Source of the DNA: Undaria pinnatifida
Lineage: Eukaryota > Sar > Phaeophyceae > Laminariales > Alariaceae
Direction: 5' to 3'
Assembly (NCBI GenBank): GCA_012845835.1
Contig: JABAKD010000024.1
Location: forward strand, 3,655,374-3,719,373
DNA length: 64,000 bases
Positions 50,682 to 60,969 of the stretch are shown here, piece by piece. A program made the translations under genes and the position numbers. How positions within the stretch are numbered: position 1 is the stretch's first letter; every line of letters begins with the position of its first letter. The notes beneath the pieces are model-generated. The model saw only the letters and a list, made by a program, of their open reading frames with translations, was not told the DNA's origin and made no database searches.

Positions 50682-51860
50682 TATGGATTGGTCGGTACGT
50701 GCTGCTCCACTGATGTTGCACTGCTGTTGTACTGCTGTGAGGGTGGGGTGCGACCGTCCAACTCGCTCCGTACCGTTTCTTTCCCGTAGACATGTGCCTG
50801 TATTCTTGTCTTAACGAGTTCGTGTCGTACTCTTTGTCTTACCGAGTTAGGGTCGAAGTCCACCCCGTCGCCTAGCGACACCTTCTTTTTTTTTAGGCAA
50901 CAGGAGTTGCAGGAGTTGCCTAGCGGCACCTCCTTTTGACGGGGACTGCAACTGCAGCAAAAGTTTTCTCCATCGCACTCGTGTACCGTATGAGCCTCAG
51001 TTGCGGTATATTCTAAGTACCCGTCGACTCGCGGCCATTATGGATTGGTTGGTACGTGCTGCTCCACACTGCTGTTCTGCTGTTGTTGTCTGCTGTGCTG
51101 GTAGGGTGCGACCATCCAACTCGCTCCGTACCGTCTCTTTCCCGTAGACATGTAAACTATTCTATGTGCCTGCATTTTTGTCTTACCGTGTTCGTGTCGT
51201 ACTCTTTGTCTTACCGAGTTCGGGTCGAAGTCCACCCCGTCGCCTAGCGACACCTTTTTTTTTCAGTCAACAGGAGTTGCCTAGCGACAACTTCTTCTTA
51301 CGGTCACTGCAGCTTGCAGCAAAATTTTCATCGTACTCCGTACCGTATGAGTCTCAGTTGCGGTATAAAGTACCCGTCGACTCGCGGCAGCTTCTTCTCC
51401 TTGTAAGTATTATGTGCTTTTCTAATTTGGCAGTTTTGCGGTATTCCCATCGACTAGCGGCAGCTTCATCTTCAGAGTGTTGGGTGGTTCTTCAATGTCG
51501 CAGTCGACAAGAGTTGCCTAGCGCCAGCTTCTATTTAAGGTCACGTACTCGTACTGCATATGAAACCGGTTGCAACTTGTGAGCGTCTTTCGCTGTTCCG
51601 TACGAGTCTCGGTTGCGGTAGACTATACCCCTTCGCCTAGCGGCATTTTCTTCCATGTATTAGGTTGATCCTTAGTATCGCGGGCGACCGTTCAACTCGC
51701 TCCGTACCGTCTCTTCCCCGTAGACATGTGAATTCGGGTCGAAGTCCACCCCGTCGCCTAGCGACACCTTCGTTTATGTCAGTCAGTCAACAGGAGTTGC
51801 CTAGCGACACCTCCTTCTTACGGGTACTGCAGCTTGCAGCAAAAGTTTTTCCGCTTGCAA
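50682..51860 (+). repeat. ~355-bp tandem repeat, two full units and a deleted third
   Basis: ATTATGGATTGGT-GGTACGTGCTG at about 50684 and 51038, followed by CGACC-TCCAACTCGCTCCGTAC and GTCGAAGTCCACCCCGTCGC, recur; the third copy (from ~51690) has lost the middle. Shorter CAACAGGAGTTGCCTAGCG motifs repeat inside units. Confidence 0.85.
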
Positions 51861-52379
51861 AAAAACTACGAGTATTGGTTTTCTTTATTGGCCTTCGTTA
51901 ATACATGCTTTTTAAACTTTCAGAGATGACTCCGTCTCCGGCCGGCATGCCGCCCTTCCGAGGTTTGCCCGCTTCGTCGGCGCCGACATAGTTCTCTCCC
52001 AAAATATCATCTTCAACACAAATTTCACATCAACAACCTCTTGGTAGAAGTCATTACTATTCACCTTTCTTTACTCTCCTCTTCCTCACAGCAGTATCTT
52101 TAAAAATAATCATGAGGGTGGGGCCGCCGACGGCGGCGCCGCCCGATCCTTGTAATTGCTACAATCAACTGAAAGGCGTGAGTAATCAAGCTATTTTTAG
52201 GCTTGCTTATTTTAAGCATAATCCAAGCAATATTGTCTGGCTTATTTGCTTAAACGCAAACAACCGTACTTAGCTAAAACAACCAACATTATGAGTAGGT
52301 TTTTATTATCCGTATTTGCATATTTTGTAGTGACGTAATCAAACCTTTTTTGGCTTGCTTATTAGGGCTCGAATTAAAA
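51861..52379. other. Intergenic sequence, AT-rich, no feature recognised
   Basis: Repeated GCTTGCTTATTT-like and AAGCAA words occur, but no defined element. Confidence 0.3.
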
Positions 52380-54064
52380 AGGGCCCGAATTAACGAGGAA
52401 CTTGCCAAATCGAATTTCGATTTTTTTATTTAATTCATGAAAAATTCACGAAAAATTCAAATTTGATTCTTATCAAGGAACGGCGCAGTGCGTTCTAGGA
52501 AATAAAAAAATTCAAAAAACGCAAAAGGGTCAACGAACACCCGTGGGCAACGACCGAGGCGAGCGATGGCTCGCGTCCTCCCCGGAGCGCTGCGGCTAGC
52601 CGCAGAATCTTTTGGCCGGCAGCGGCTTGGAGGCTATGGCTCTAGGTGTCTCTTGGATGGGCTGGCGCCACCCCGCCGCCCGACACGGGCAGCAGCGACG
52701 GGGATATACCGGTCGAACTTCTGAGCGAAGTCATCATATGGTAGTTGGTCGTGTAACTTTCGAGGTGCAGGGCGACGAAAATCTGGGTTTGCGGCGGTCT
52801 CGGTTGTTTTCGAAGCGTCGCAGGCGGTCCAGGCTGTGCTAAGGACCTTCGGAGGCTGCGCTGCGGCTGCTCTGGTGGTCCTACCTCTCGCAATGGTGGC
52901 TTCTCGCCTCTCAATCAGCCGACGACATGGCACCAATTCGCGTGGCCGGCTTCGGTTACACAGAACAAGCCATGTCTAGGTGGACAAACTCCCCAAATTC
53001 AATTTCGATTTTCGACTAAATTCGACCGAGAAAGTCTTTTTTTGCTTCTTTGTTGGATTTGATTTTTCGTAATGATTCTGAGAATGCCTGCTTGGTGATT
53101 CATTTCTTGACCAATCAGATGCAAATTAAATTCAATTCAATAAAAAAAAATCGAAATTCGATTTGGCAAGTTCCTCGTTAATCTGGCCTAAATTCAATTC
53201 AATAAAAAAAAATCGAAATTCGATTTGGCAAGTTCCTCGTTAATCTAGCCCAGATTAAACCAGATTAACGAGGAACTTGCCAAATCAAATTTCGATTTTT
53301 TTTTATTGAATTGAATTTAATTTGCATCTGATTGGTCAAGAAATGAATCACCAAGCAGGCATTCTCAGAATCATTACGAAAAATCAAATCCAACAAAGAA
53401 GTAAAAAAAGACTTTCTCGGTCGAATTTAGTCGAAAATCGAAATTGAATTTGGGGAGTTTGTCCACCTAGACATGGCTTGTTCTGTGTAACCGAAGCCGG
53501 CCACGCGAATTGGTGCCATGTCGTCGGCTGATTGAGAGGCGAGAAGCCACCATTGCGAGAGGCAGGACCACCGAAGCAGCCGCAGCGCGGCCTCCGAAGG
53601 TCCTTAGCACGGCCTAGACCGCCTGCGACGCTTCGAAAACAACCGAGACCGCCGCAAACCCATATTTTCGTCGCCCTGCACCTCGAAAGTTACACGACCA
53701 ACTACCACATGATGACTTCGCTCAGAAGTTCGACCGGTATATCCCCGTCGCTGCTGCCCGTGTCGGGCGGCGTGGTGGCGCCAGCCCATCCAAGAGACAC
53801 CTAGAGCCATAGCCTCCAAGCCGCTGCCGGCCAAAAGATTCTGCGGCTAGCCGCGGCGCTCTGGGGAGGACGCGAGCCATCGCTCGCCTCGGTCGTTGCC
53901 CACGGGTGTTCGTTGACCCTTTTGCGTTTTTTTTTTTTTTTTTCCTAGAACGCACTGCGCCGTTCCTTGATAAGAATCAAAGTTGAATTTTTCGTGTATT
54001 TTTCATGAAATAAAATAAAAAAAACCAAATTCGATTTGGCAAGTTCCTCGTTAATTCGGGCCCT
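52380..54064. mobile_element. Head-to-head inverted dimer of a TIR element with a GC-rich core
   Basis: The left arm (about 52380-53188) and right arm (53262-54064) are near-perfect inverses of about 805 bp. Each arm is itself bounded by inverted ends of about 45 bp (GAATTAACGAGGAACTTGCC). An extra 62-bp copy of the end lies between the arms. The ends are AT-rich, the core (for example 52540-52950) is GC-rich, and in the left arm a 100-codon minus-strand frame is open (RKLHDQLPYDDFAQKFDRYI) that is broken by TAG in the right arm. No transposase is visible. Confidence 0.9.
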
Positions 54065-54209
54065 TAGTCTAATTAATGTTATGCATAATTCAAGCAACTT
54101 TGTCTTGCTTTTTTTGTGTAAAAGCAACTACGTAACCGTAATCCACTAAAAAAGCAACCAAATTAGTTGATTTTAATTATGTGTATAGAAGTTATATTCG
54201 TTGTTTATA

Positions 54210-54412
54210 GGGTCGTGTCACGGCTGCACACCTCCGTCAGCGTGACACAGGCCGCCCTACTCGTAAGCTTCAATAGCATGGATGGGGAGACGAGGTAGAT
54301 GTCCACAAAAGGTCCAAGGAACGTTGTCGGAGGTCCGTGGAGCTGTGCGATGACTACCTCGCGAAAAAACTTGGCCGCCTCCGACAGAAACACTCCCCCC
54401 ACTGATGAGGGC
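54210..54412 (-). CDS. Unassigned coding-like segment
   Basis: After a CATCAG acceptor the minus strand reads VGGVFLSEAAKFFREVVIAQ and LHGPPTTFLGPFVDIYLVSP then SMLLKLTSRAACVTLTE. The composition is protein-like and hydrophobic/charged alternation suggests a folded domain. I do not recognise the family. With the segment at 54676-54790 it may be part of one gene or element on this strand. Confidence 0.35.
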
Positions 54413-54675
54413 AGGTGGCAAAGCACTCCCTACTGACATTACGAGTTGGCTCATGGGACGAGCGTGCCATTGAGATCCATGTGCGGCGCGTAAACGTGGG
54501 GATTATTGTGAGGTGTGGTACCTATTGACTCGTTATACGCGCTCTCATCGGCGTCAAAGAAATGACGTTGGGGGAGGAGTTCGACGACAGTGTGCAGCAG
54601 GTGGTGGCGTGGCTCGACTCAATGAAATGTCTGGAATTTTGTGCTTACTTCGACCAGATCAACAGAGTGCAGTAG

Positions 54676-54790
54676 CTGACTCTCCTCCAACCGCTCACCT
54701 TTGTCTGCGAGATTTTTCCACCAAGCAAGAGCAACGTGGCCGACGAGTATTCTCCAGCTGTTGACTGTTGTGGGCAACGATTTCGAGCAT
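54676..54790 (-). CDS. Unassigned coding-like segment with a good donor
   Basis: The minus strand reads SWRILVGHVALAWWKNLADK then GERLEESQLLHSVDLVE, followed by GTAAGC. The phase does not match the acceptor at 54412 directly, so another exon would be needed between them. The family is not recognised. Confidence 0.3.
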
Positions 54791-55047
54791 ACTGCTGACG
54801 GAATCACAACTTGTTCTCCAGGGGCGAGAGAACAGATGGTTCTGACCTGTGTGTTGGAGTACTCTTCCTAGTTTTGCTCAGGTGGGTGTGTATTTGGGTG
54901 GGTGCAACGAGTGTTTCGCGCCTCCGTGTTTTTCGATCTGGTATGACCATGTTTCGTGCCTTTATAGTTCTGGGCACCGGAAAAACAAAGTCGGGAGCGT
55001 ATTATACTGAGTTAAAGTTTTAACACATAACATATTTGTTTTTTAGC

Positions 55048-55265
55048 GTTGACTGGTACAAGGGTCAGGTTAACGGACAGTACCAATATGCCCACCGGAG
55101 AGGTGATGACGCGGCGTTAGCGGGCGGCATGCTTAGTTGTGCCTGGTATGCGCAGAAGGTTCGGGGACTGAGGAATTCGGGGGCGGCTTCGCTGCGATTT
55201 CTATGGAATGTCAAACGCACTACGAACACACGCGTTCGAAACAGGACAACTAACCTGTGCATTTT
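55048..55265 (+). CDS. Unassigned coding-like segment, cut by an F2 MITE
   Basis: After a TTTTTTAG acceptor-like site the frame reads VDWYKGQVNGQYQYAHRRGD and DAALAGGMLSCAWYAQKVRG. It stays open up to the F2 element at 55266. It may be an exon or a piece of an element; the family is not recognised. Confidence 0.3.
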
Positions 55266-55546
55266 GAGCCATACCACCGTAGTGGTGCAGCAGATTCTGA
55301 GAAGTTTCTGAGATACGGACATATGAGGGGAGCTAGCTTGATAACCCGACAAATGACTTCGAAGGTATTCGTTCGTACAACGCGAATTAGTACCTATACG
55401 CTTTCGCCCTAACAAAAAACAATAATTCTCTCGGAAAATAACTAGACTAATGACTACGCGGCAGTTCTCCACTTGAGGAGTTCAATCAGACAGAGAGTAT
55501 ACCTATTTTTGGGACAAAAATGGCAACCTCTACCGTGGGATGACTC
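55266..55546. mobile_element. F2 MITE
   Basis: The ends are GAGCCATACCACCGTAGTGG and the inverse of GAGTCATCCCACGGTAGAGG. Interior AATGACTTCGAAGGTATTCG and TTGAGGAGTTCAATC match the copy at 57951. Confidence 0.85.
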
Positions 55547-55567
55547 GGTTATATCGTACTGGTATAG

Positions 55568-55825
55568 AATTGTGTGTTAGGATAGAGGTGCACACACTTT
55601 TTTTCTGGGGTACCTCAACTTGGGAGCTTAGAACATGTCCTTCTTAACCCAAAACCGATTTGGAGAAAACTAGACTGCTACCGGACGAAACTCCCCGTGT
55701 GCTACTACGGTACACGACGAGGATAGGGCAAAACAAACGGCCGATCTTCGACCATTTTTTAGGCTCGTCATTCAGAAAAAAAAATAGCCAAGAAGAGGTA
55801 TCCCTCTATCATCGTAGAACGCGTC
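55568..55825. mobile_element. F1 MITE with worn left end
   Basis: GTGTTAGGATAGAGGTGCAC on the left, then CTTGGGAGCTTAG, CGATTTGGAGAAAACTAGAC, and right end CTCTATCATCGTAGAACGCG. Confidence 0.75.
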
Positions 55826-55965
55826 TAAAATATTGATTGAAGTACAGCACGAGCGTGCCTACCAGGGAGGAGGCGCGGTATGGCGGCGGATGGCACGCAC
55901 TAGGTGCGACCAAAGCTACGGCAGGGAGGTATGCCCGTTTTTCACTACGGGGTCTAAGCCGTAAT

Positions 55966-56630
55966 ACCATAATACCACAATATTATAATACTATAATACT
56001 ATAATACTAAAATACTAAAATACCATAAAAATACCATAATAATACCATAATACTATAATACTATCATACTATCATACTAAAATACTAAAATACCATAATA
56101 ATACCATAATATCATAATACTATAATACTATAATACTATAATACTAAAATACTAAAATACTATAAAAATACCATAAAAATACCATAATACTATAATGCTA
56201 TAATACTAAAATACTAAAATACTAAAATACCATAAAAATACCATAATACCATAATACCATAATACTATCATACTATAATACTAAAATACTAGAATACCAT
56301 AATAATACCATAATACCATAATACTATAATACTATAATACTACAATACTAAAATACTAGAATACCATAAAAATACCATAATACCATAATACTATAATGCT
56401 ATAATACTGTAATACTAAAATACTAAAATATCGTAAAAATACCATAATAATACTAAAATACTATAATACTATAATACTGCGCGCGATCGGAGTATCACAC
56501 ACAGCTTGCAAAGATGAGTTTCGACGAAATCTTCGATCTCACAGCTGGAGTGTAGTTTCATTTTTTATAATACTAAAATACTATCATACCATAATACCAT
56601 AGTACTATCATGCTATAATACTATAACACT
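55966..56630. repeat. ATAATACTATAATACC-type minisatellite inside F3
   Basis: Irregular repeats of AATACTAT, AATACCAT and AATACTAA, with one F4 end inserted at 56479-56571. Confidence 0.95.
56479..56571 (-). repeat. F4 terminal fragment inside the minisatellite
   Basis: GCGCGATCGGAGTATCACAC to CACAGCTGGAGTGTAG is the F4 end. The AT repeat continues directly on both sides. Confidence 0.88.
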
Positions 56631-56840
56631 CGCACGAGTGACTGTACCTCGCGGACGAAAAGACGCGACGATATGCTTAGCGCATCGTGGATAATTTTTG
56701 CGTTGCGGATTCACGTCGCAAAATAAAAATAGCACCAAAGATTTAGACCGCAAACGAACGAGGGGTCACTCACGCGAGTGACTTCGGGCCACTGAAGAAA
56801 TTCCCCAAACATTACTCCCCAACCGTAGCCTGGGTCGTGC

Positions 56841-57554
56841 ACAGGAGGGAGAGGAAGGCGCAGACGCGCTGTGTGTGGTGGATGATACAGTACAATACAC
56901 ATTTTTCTTATGTTCTTCATTTTTGTTTGTAATATTTATTGTCAGAAACGGTTTTCAATTTCACCACAAAAATGTGTTACGTTTTCCTATTTACAATATT
57001 GAATAACAAAAAATGCACGTAGGTCAGCGCTGTGGGTTCGACCGGTAAGATGGTCGGCACTCTATTTTTTAAGCTACGTAATGCATGACGCATGCGTGAT
57101 GCGTGATGCATTCACAATTTGTTTCCAATACATCAGCAGTACGTTCGCCCAGATAGATGAGTGTTTGGTTCTCAACTTTGCAAGAACTTTACTTGTGCAG
57201 AATCAACCAGCAACTTATCGCTCGCAAAACAAGGATGAACACAATAATTTAAAGTATAGTCTATGTCCCACTGTAATGCACTCAACGATATGTGATGCCC
57301 GGTTGTTTCTCTGTGTATTTTTCGTCCTCGGTACAGGGCGTAATTCCGCACGGTAAGTGATAAAAATACTCGTAGCTAATTTCCCTCGGATTTCGCACAG
57401 TTACGCGTCACCGATTGATCCACATCCAACGTCTCACACAGCCAGTGCGGCAGGAAGAAATTAGGGAACTTGGTGGCACTCACTAAACTGTGCAGTCTGC
57501 TCTAAACGTACAGCAGCAATCCGTAGTAGACAAAGTATTAACGCGGATAGAGAA
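56841..57554. other. Intergenic sequence, no feature recognised
   Basis: AT-rich; the open frame at 57081-57356 shows no domain. Confidence 0.35.
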
Positions 57555-57950
57555 CCGGGCGTCGAGATATAACGGAGTCTTCAGAGGGTCTGGGTGTGCT
57601 TCCAGCGGTACAAGATGGAAATATGTGACCGCCCGCGTGTGCGCTTGTGGCTGAGGGTGTTGATGCTGGAAGCCCCTGATGGAGACGTTACTCCACGGGT
57701 GCGTGACGTGGAGCCCGAACAATCCTGACAACGACAGGCTACAGCTAGTTCACCACTCCATGCACCTCCGATGCCTCGGCTGGCGGCAACGAAAACGCGA
57801 CGACCACAGCGACGACACCGTCTCGAACACAAACGCGCTGGCGAAGACAGACTTCGAGGGCCGTGAGGTGACGGTGCGGAAACGAGGGATTTATTCGCGT
57901 AATTCGTTGCACATCTGGGAAAGGAGCGCCTGCCGCAGAGAATAGTGTTT

Positions 57951-58236
57951 GAGCCATCGCACGCCATAGGGGTGGAGCAGATTTCAATCTGAAAATTTTC
58001 TGAGCTGCTAACATGAGTATTTGGCTGACCATCTCGCCAGAAACATGACTTCGAATGAGGCATTCGTTCGTGCCACCCGACCAACGCGTCGTCCACGGTC
58101 TAGTCTATCTAGTCCTAAACCAAACGTGCTCCTAAAAATGATTAAACTAACCGGCAGTTCCTGGCTTGAGGAGCTCAACCGGAGAGGTACAATATTGGTT
58201 AATCCAACAACTGAAACTCCTGCCGTGGGATGACTC
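57951..58236. mobile_element. F2 MITE with GTTT target duplication
   Basis: The ends are GAGCCATCGCACGCCATAGG and the inverse of GAGTCATCCCACGGCAGGAG. GTTT is at 57947-57950 and 58237-58240. The LINE reading frame across the site proves the boundaries. Confidence 0.95.
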
Positions 58237-58426
58237 GTTTGGGGAGCTGATTGAGGTCAAGGGCTACTCCGGGGGGGCAAGAAAACTATTGGACGACCAG
58301 TGTGCGTAGAGGAACATGACATAATCTGGCATCAAGTTACAAGGTGCGGCGAAATGCTGAACAGATGGCCGGCGAATGGGTTCGGCGGGTCGTGGAGGGG
58401 GCGCGGAGTCATTCATGCGGAAAAGG

Positions 58427-58677
58427 GACGCATGCTACGATAGAGGTAGCACTTTTTGGCTGTTTTTTTTTCTGGATGACGGGGCTCCTTAACCCTAAAT
58501 CGTCGGAAACGGGCAATTTTTTGTTTTGCGCGATTCTCGTTTACCTAGCAGGTCATGGGATTTTTCATCCGGTCAGTAGTTTTCATTTGCTCCAAATCGG
58601 TTTTTGGGAGAGGTCTTAAGCTCCCAAGTTGAGGAGTCTCAGAAAATAAGTAGTGCACCTCAGTCGTCGCACGCGTC
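58427..58677. mobile_element. F1 MITE with AAGG target duplication
   Basis: The ends are GACGCATGCTACGATAGAGG and the inverse of GACGCGTGCGACGACTGAGG. AAGG is at 58423-58426 and 58678-58681. The LINE frame continues across the site. Confidence 0.95.
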
Positions 58678-59243
58678 AAGGCATGACGCGGAGAGTCGCA
58701 GACGTGCAGAGCGGAATATGAAGACCGCGGCGGCGCCACCCACCGGTGACATCAATAAGCGGCGGAGAGGATCGGGTGGAGGAGGGGTGGGGGAGGGGGC
58801 GTCCTGCCCGAGAGACTTAAGTATGGGTCAAGGGATCATCTTCTTCATGTGTGTGCCTTCCCATGGCTGTACATAGCTACTACGGAGGCCGTCCGGACTT
58901 CTTCGGCTTGCTGTGTTCTCCCCTCAGTGCCTTTTATGAACTTGATGCCTTCTATGTGCCCAACGTCTTCTTCTGTCAGTCTCCAGGATGTATGTGCTCT
59001 TCTGGTGTTGTGCCTTTCCTTTTTTTTCCTTCCTCTGCCTTCTTTTATTTTCTTAGCTCCTTTTGCTTTAAAATACGTCGGGTCTTTCGTACACATGCGA
59101 ATTGATAGCGCTGGCTAGTTATTTGGTTGCAACTTTTCGCAACGCCCCCCGTGCTGGCGAGCTCACGTATTTGCTTACGACGTGTAATAATACGTGGTTT
59201 CCCTTATGTTTTGCCTCGTATATTTGACGCGTATTACTAAAAA

Positions 59244-60400
59244 AATTAAAATATACTACAGCTAGCTGTGAGATCGAATATTTCGTGGAAACATATTATA
59301 AAAATTAAAATACACTCCAGCTGTGAGATCAAAGATTTCGTCGAAACTCATCTTTGCAAGCTGTGTGTGATACTCCGATCGCGCGCATTACGAGTTGTGT
59401 GTCCTCATTAAGGATATAGGTCGGCGACTCCCCTTACAACTACAGTGTAGCTATCAGGGTCAACAGGATGATTTTAGTCAGTCGGTGCGCGGAAACTATA
59501 AAACCCGTTTCTGAGGGGGACAAAATCTGACAGCTGTGAAGGGAAAGGGGGGCCTGGTTTCGATCAAAAGCGAGCGGGTTTGGAGGGGGGCGGGGGGGGG
59601 GGGGGAAGGGGCAATTGGTGCATGTAAGCTATAAATCCTTTCGAGGGGATAAATCTGACGGTTTTGGCACCAGTATATTATATATACAGTATATATTTTT
59701 GCAAGCTGTGTGTGATACTCCGATCGCGCGTATTTCGGGGTGCGTGTCCCCATTAAGGAGATAGGTAGGCGATTCTCCTTGCAACTACAGGTAGTGTAGC
59801 TATCAGGGTCAACAGGGTGGTGTTAGTCCGTCTGTGCGCGGAAAGTATAAAACCCGTTTCTGAGGGGGACAAAATCTGACAGCTGTGGAAGGAAATGCAT
59901 CAGTTTATCAAGTGAATCCTGTAAGTCGAAAAACCGGTGAGGGGTTGGCGGAGTTTTGAAAGACTTTCGGGCCTAATTTTGATCTAAAGGGGGGCGGGGG
60001 GGGAGGGGGGGGGGCAGGTGGAGCAGCGTACTTTGTGCGTGGAAACTGTAAATCCCTCTTGTGGGGGAGGGGGAGGGAAGGTTGGGGGGGGGGGGGCGGG
60101 CTTTAGGTGGCATAGATGTAGGGGTTTGCAATACGCTTGGTGCTAGGTCTAGGCGATGGTGCGGGTGGTGGGGAAGGAGGAGGCGTTGGGGGCGGGGGTG
60201 GGTGGGAATTGCAGCAGCGGCATGGACGGCTTTAGACTGCTAATGAGGTGATATCCAGGACGTGGAAGTGTTTATTACTCTGGCGGATTGCGATAATAGG
60301 TGGGGCGTTTGAGCAAGAGTGAGCGAGGAAAAAAAAAAATGGGGGGGGGGGGGGAAGGGTTTTCAAGAGGTTTAAGTCACATATAAAATTTTTACTACAC
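59244..60400 (+). repeat. F4 repeat, composite copy
   Basis: Two F4 ends in a row (59247 and 59312), then the full interior with G runs, and an internal restart near 59695 (TTTGCAAGCTGTGTGTGATA). Confidence 0.8.
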
Positions 60401-60780
60401 TCCAGGTATGATATCAAGGATTTGGTCGAGACTTATCTTGGGAAGGTTGTGTGTGATACTTCGATCGCGCGTAGTAATCACATATGTAGGGGGCTTGCTA
60501 TACGCGCGGTGCTGGGTCTAGGCGACCGTGCGGGGTGTGAGGGAGGAGGGGGCGTTGGACGGGGGGAGGGGGGATGAATGAAAGCTACGCCATGGATGGC
60601 TAGAAAGATAATGACGTGATATCGATTGCGTAGAAGTGTTTATTACTCTGGCCGATTTCGATTGTAAGCGGGGCGTTTCAAAGAACTGGGCGGGGAACAA
60701 AAGGGCGGGGGGGGGGAAGGAGGGCGGAGATGAGTTGGAGCTATGGCATGGATGGCTAGAAGGATAATGAGGTGTCTGAC
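60385..60780 (+). repeat. F4 repeat, diverged copy
   Basis: A worn end (ACTCCAGGTATGATATCAAG) is followed by the CTAGGCGA..GTGCGGG and TTTATTACTCTGGC blocks and G runs. Confidence 0.7.
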
Positions 60781-60852
60781 GCGTATTATATAATAGATTT
60801 TTTTTTCGTTGCGTTCTGATAATATATGTATTCGTCGTTCGCCATCTATCAC

Positions 60853-60963
60853 CTGCTCAATCAATGCTCCATGCTCGAGGGCAACACCAGCACGTTTATA
60901 GTATATCTCTCTCTTACGACAAACAAGCAAAACCTCCTCCGTGGTACCCCTCAAACTCATCAT
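60853..60963 (-). CDS. Unassigned coding-like segment with a donor
   Basis: From two ATG codons the minus strand reads MMSLRGTTEEVLLVCRKREI then YYKRAGVALEHGALIEQ, followed by GTGATA, for 37 codons in phase 0. It could be a first exon, but no partner exon was found before the F4 repeats begin. The family is not recognised. Confidence 0.3.
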
Positions 60964-60969
60964 GCACTA

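Larger units (their letters stand above)
55909..56836. mobile_element. F3 MITE enlarged by an internal minisatellite, with GTGC target duplication
   Basis: The ends are GACCAAAGCTACGGCAGGGA and the inverse of GACCCAGGCTACGGTTGGGG. GTGC lies at 55905-55908 and 56837-56840. About 660 bp of (A/T)-rich 8-14-bp repeats fill the middle, making the element 928 bp instead of ~270. Confidence 0.92.
57555..58835 (+). pseudogene. LINE-type retroelement C-terminal fragment, split by F2 and F1 MITEs
   Basis: Frames read CFQRYKMEICDRPRVRLWLR, METLLHGCVTWSPNNPDNDR, VHHSMHLRCLGWRQRKRDDH and, after the frame shifts, a final RLPQR. This is the thumb/endonuclease-side region typical of LINE ORF2 proteins ('T-L-L-Y-G-C-x-T-W', 'L-R-W-L-G'). 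Removing the F2 element and one GTTT joins RLPQR directly to IVFGELIEVKGYSGG. Removing the F1 element and one AAGG joins SFMRKR to HDAESRRRAERN. The fragment has a frameshift and stops elsewhere, so it is dead. Confidence 0.8.

Noticed and set aside
52634-53804. A pair of ~75-100-codon frames as two host genes
   Set aside because: They are the same sequence in the two arms of an inverted element dimer, and one arm has a stop where the other has Trp.
57581-58096. 171-codon minus-strand frame as a gene
   Set aside because: It is the antisense of the LINE fragment and runs into the F2 MITE.
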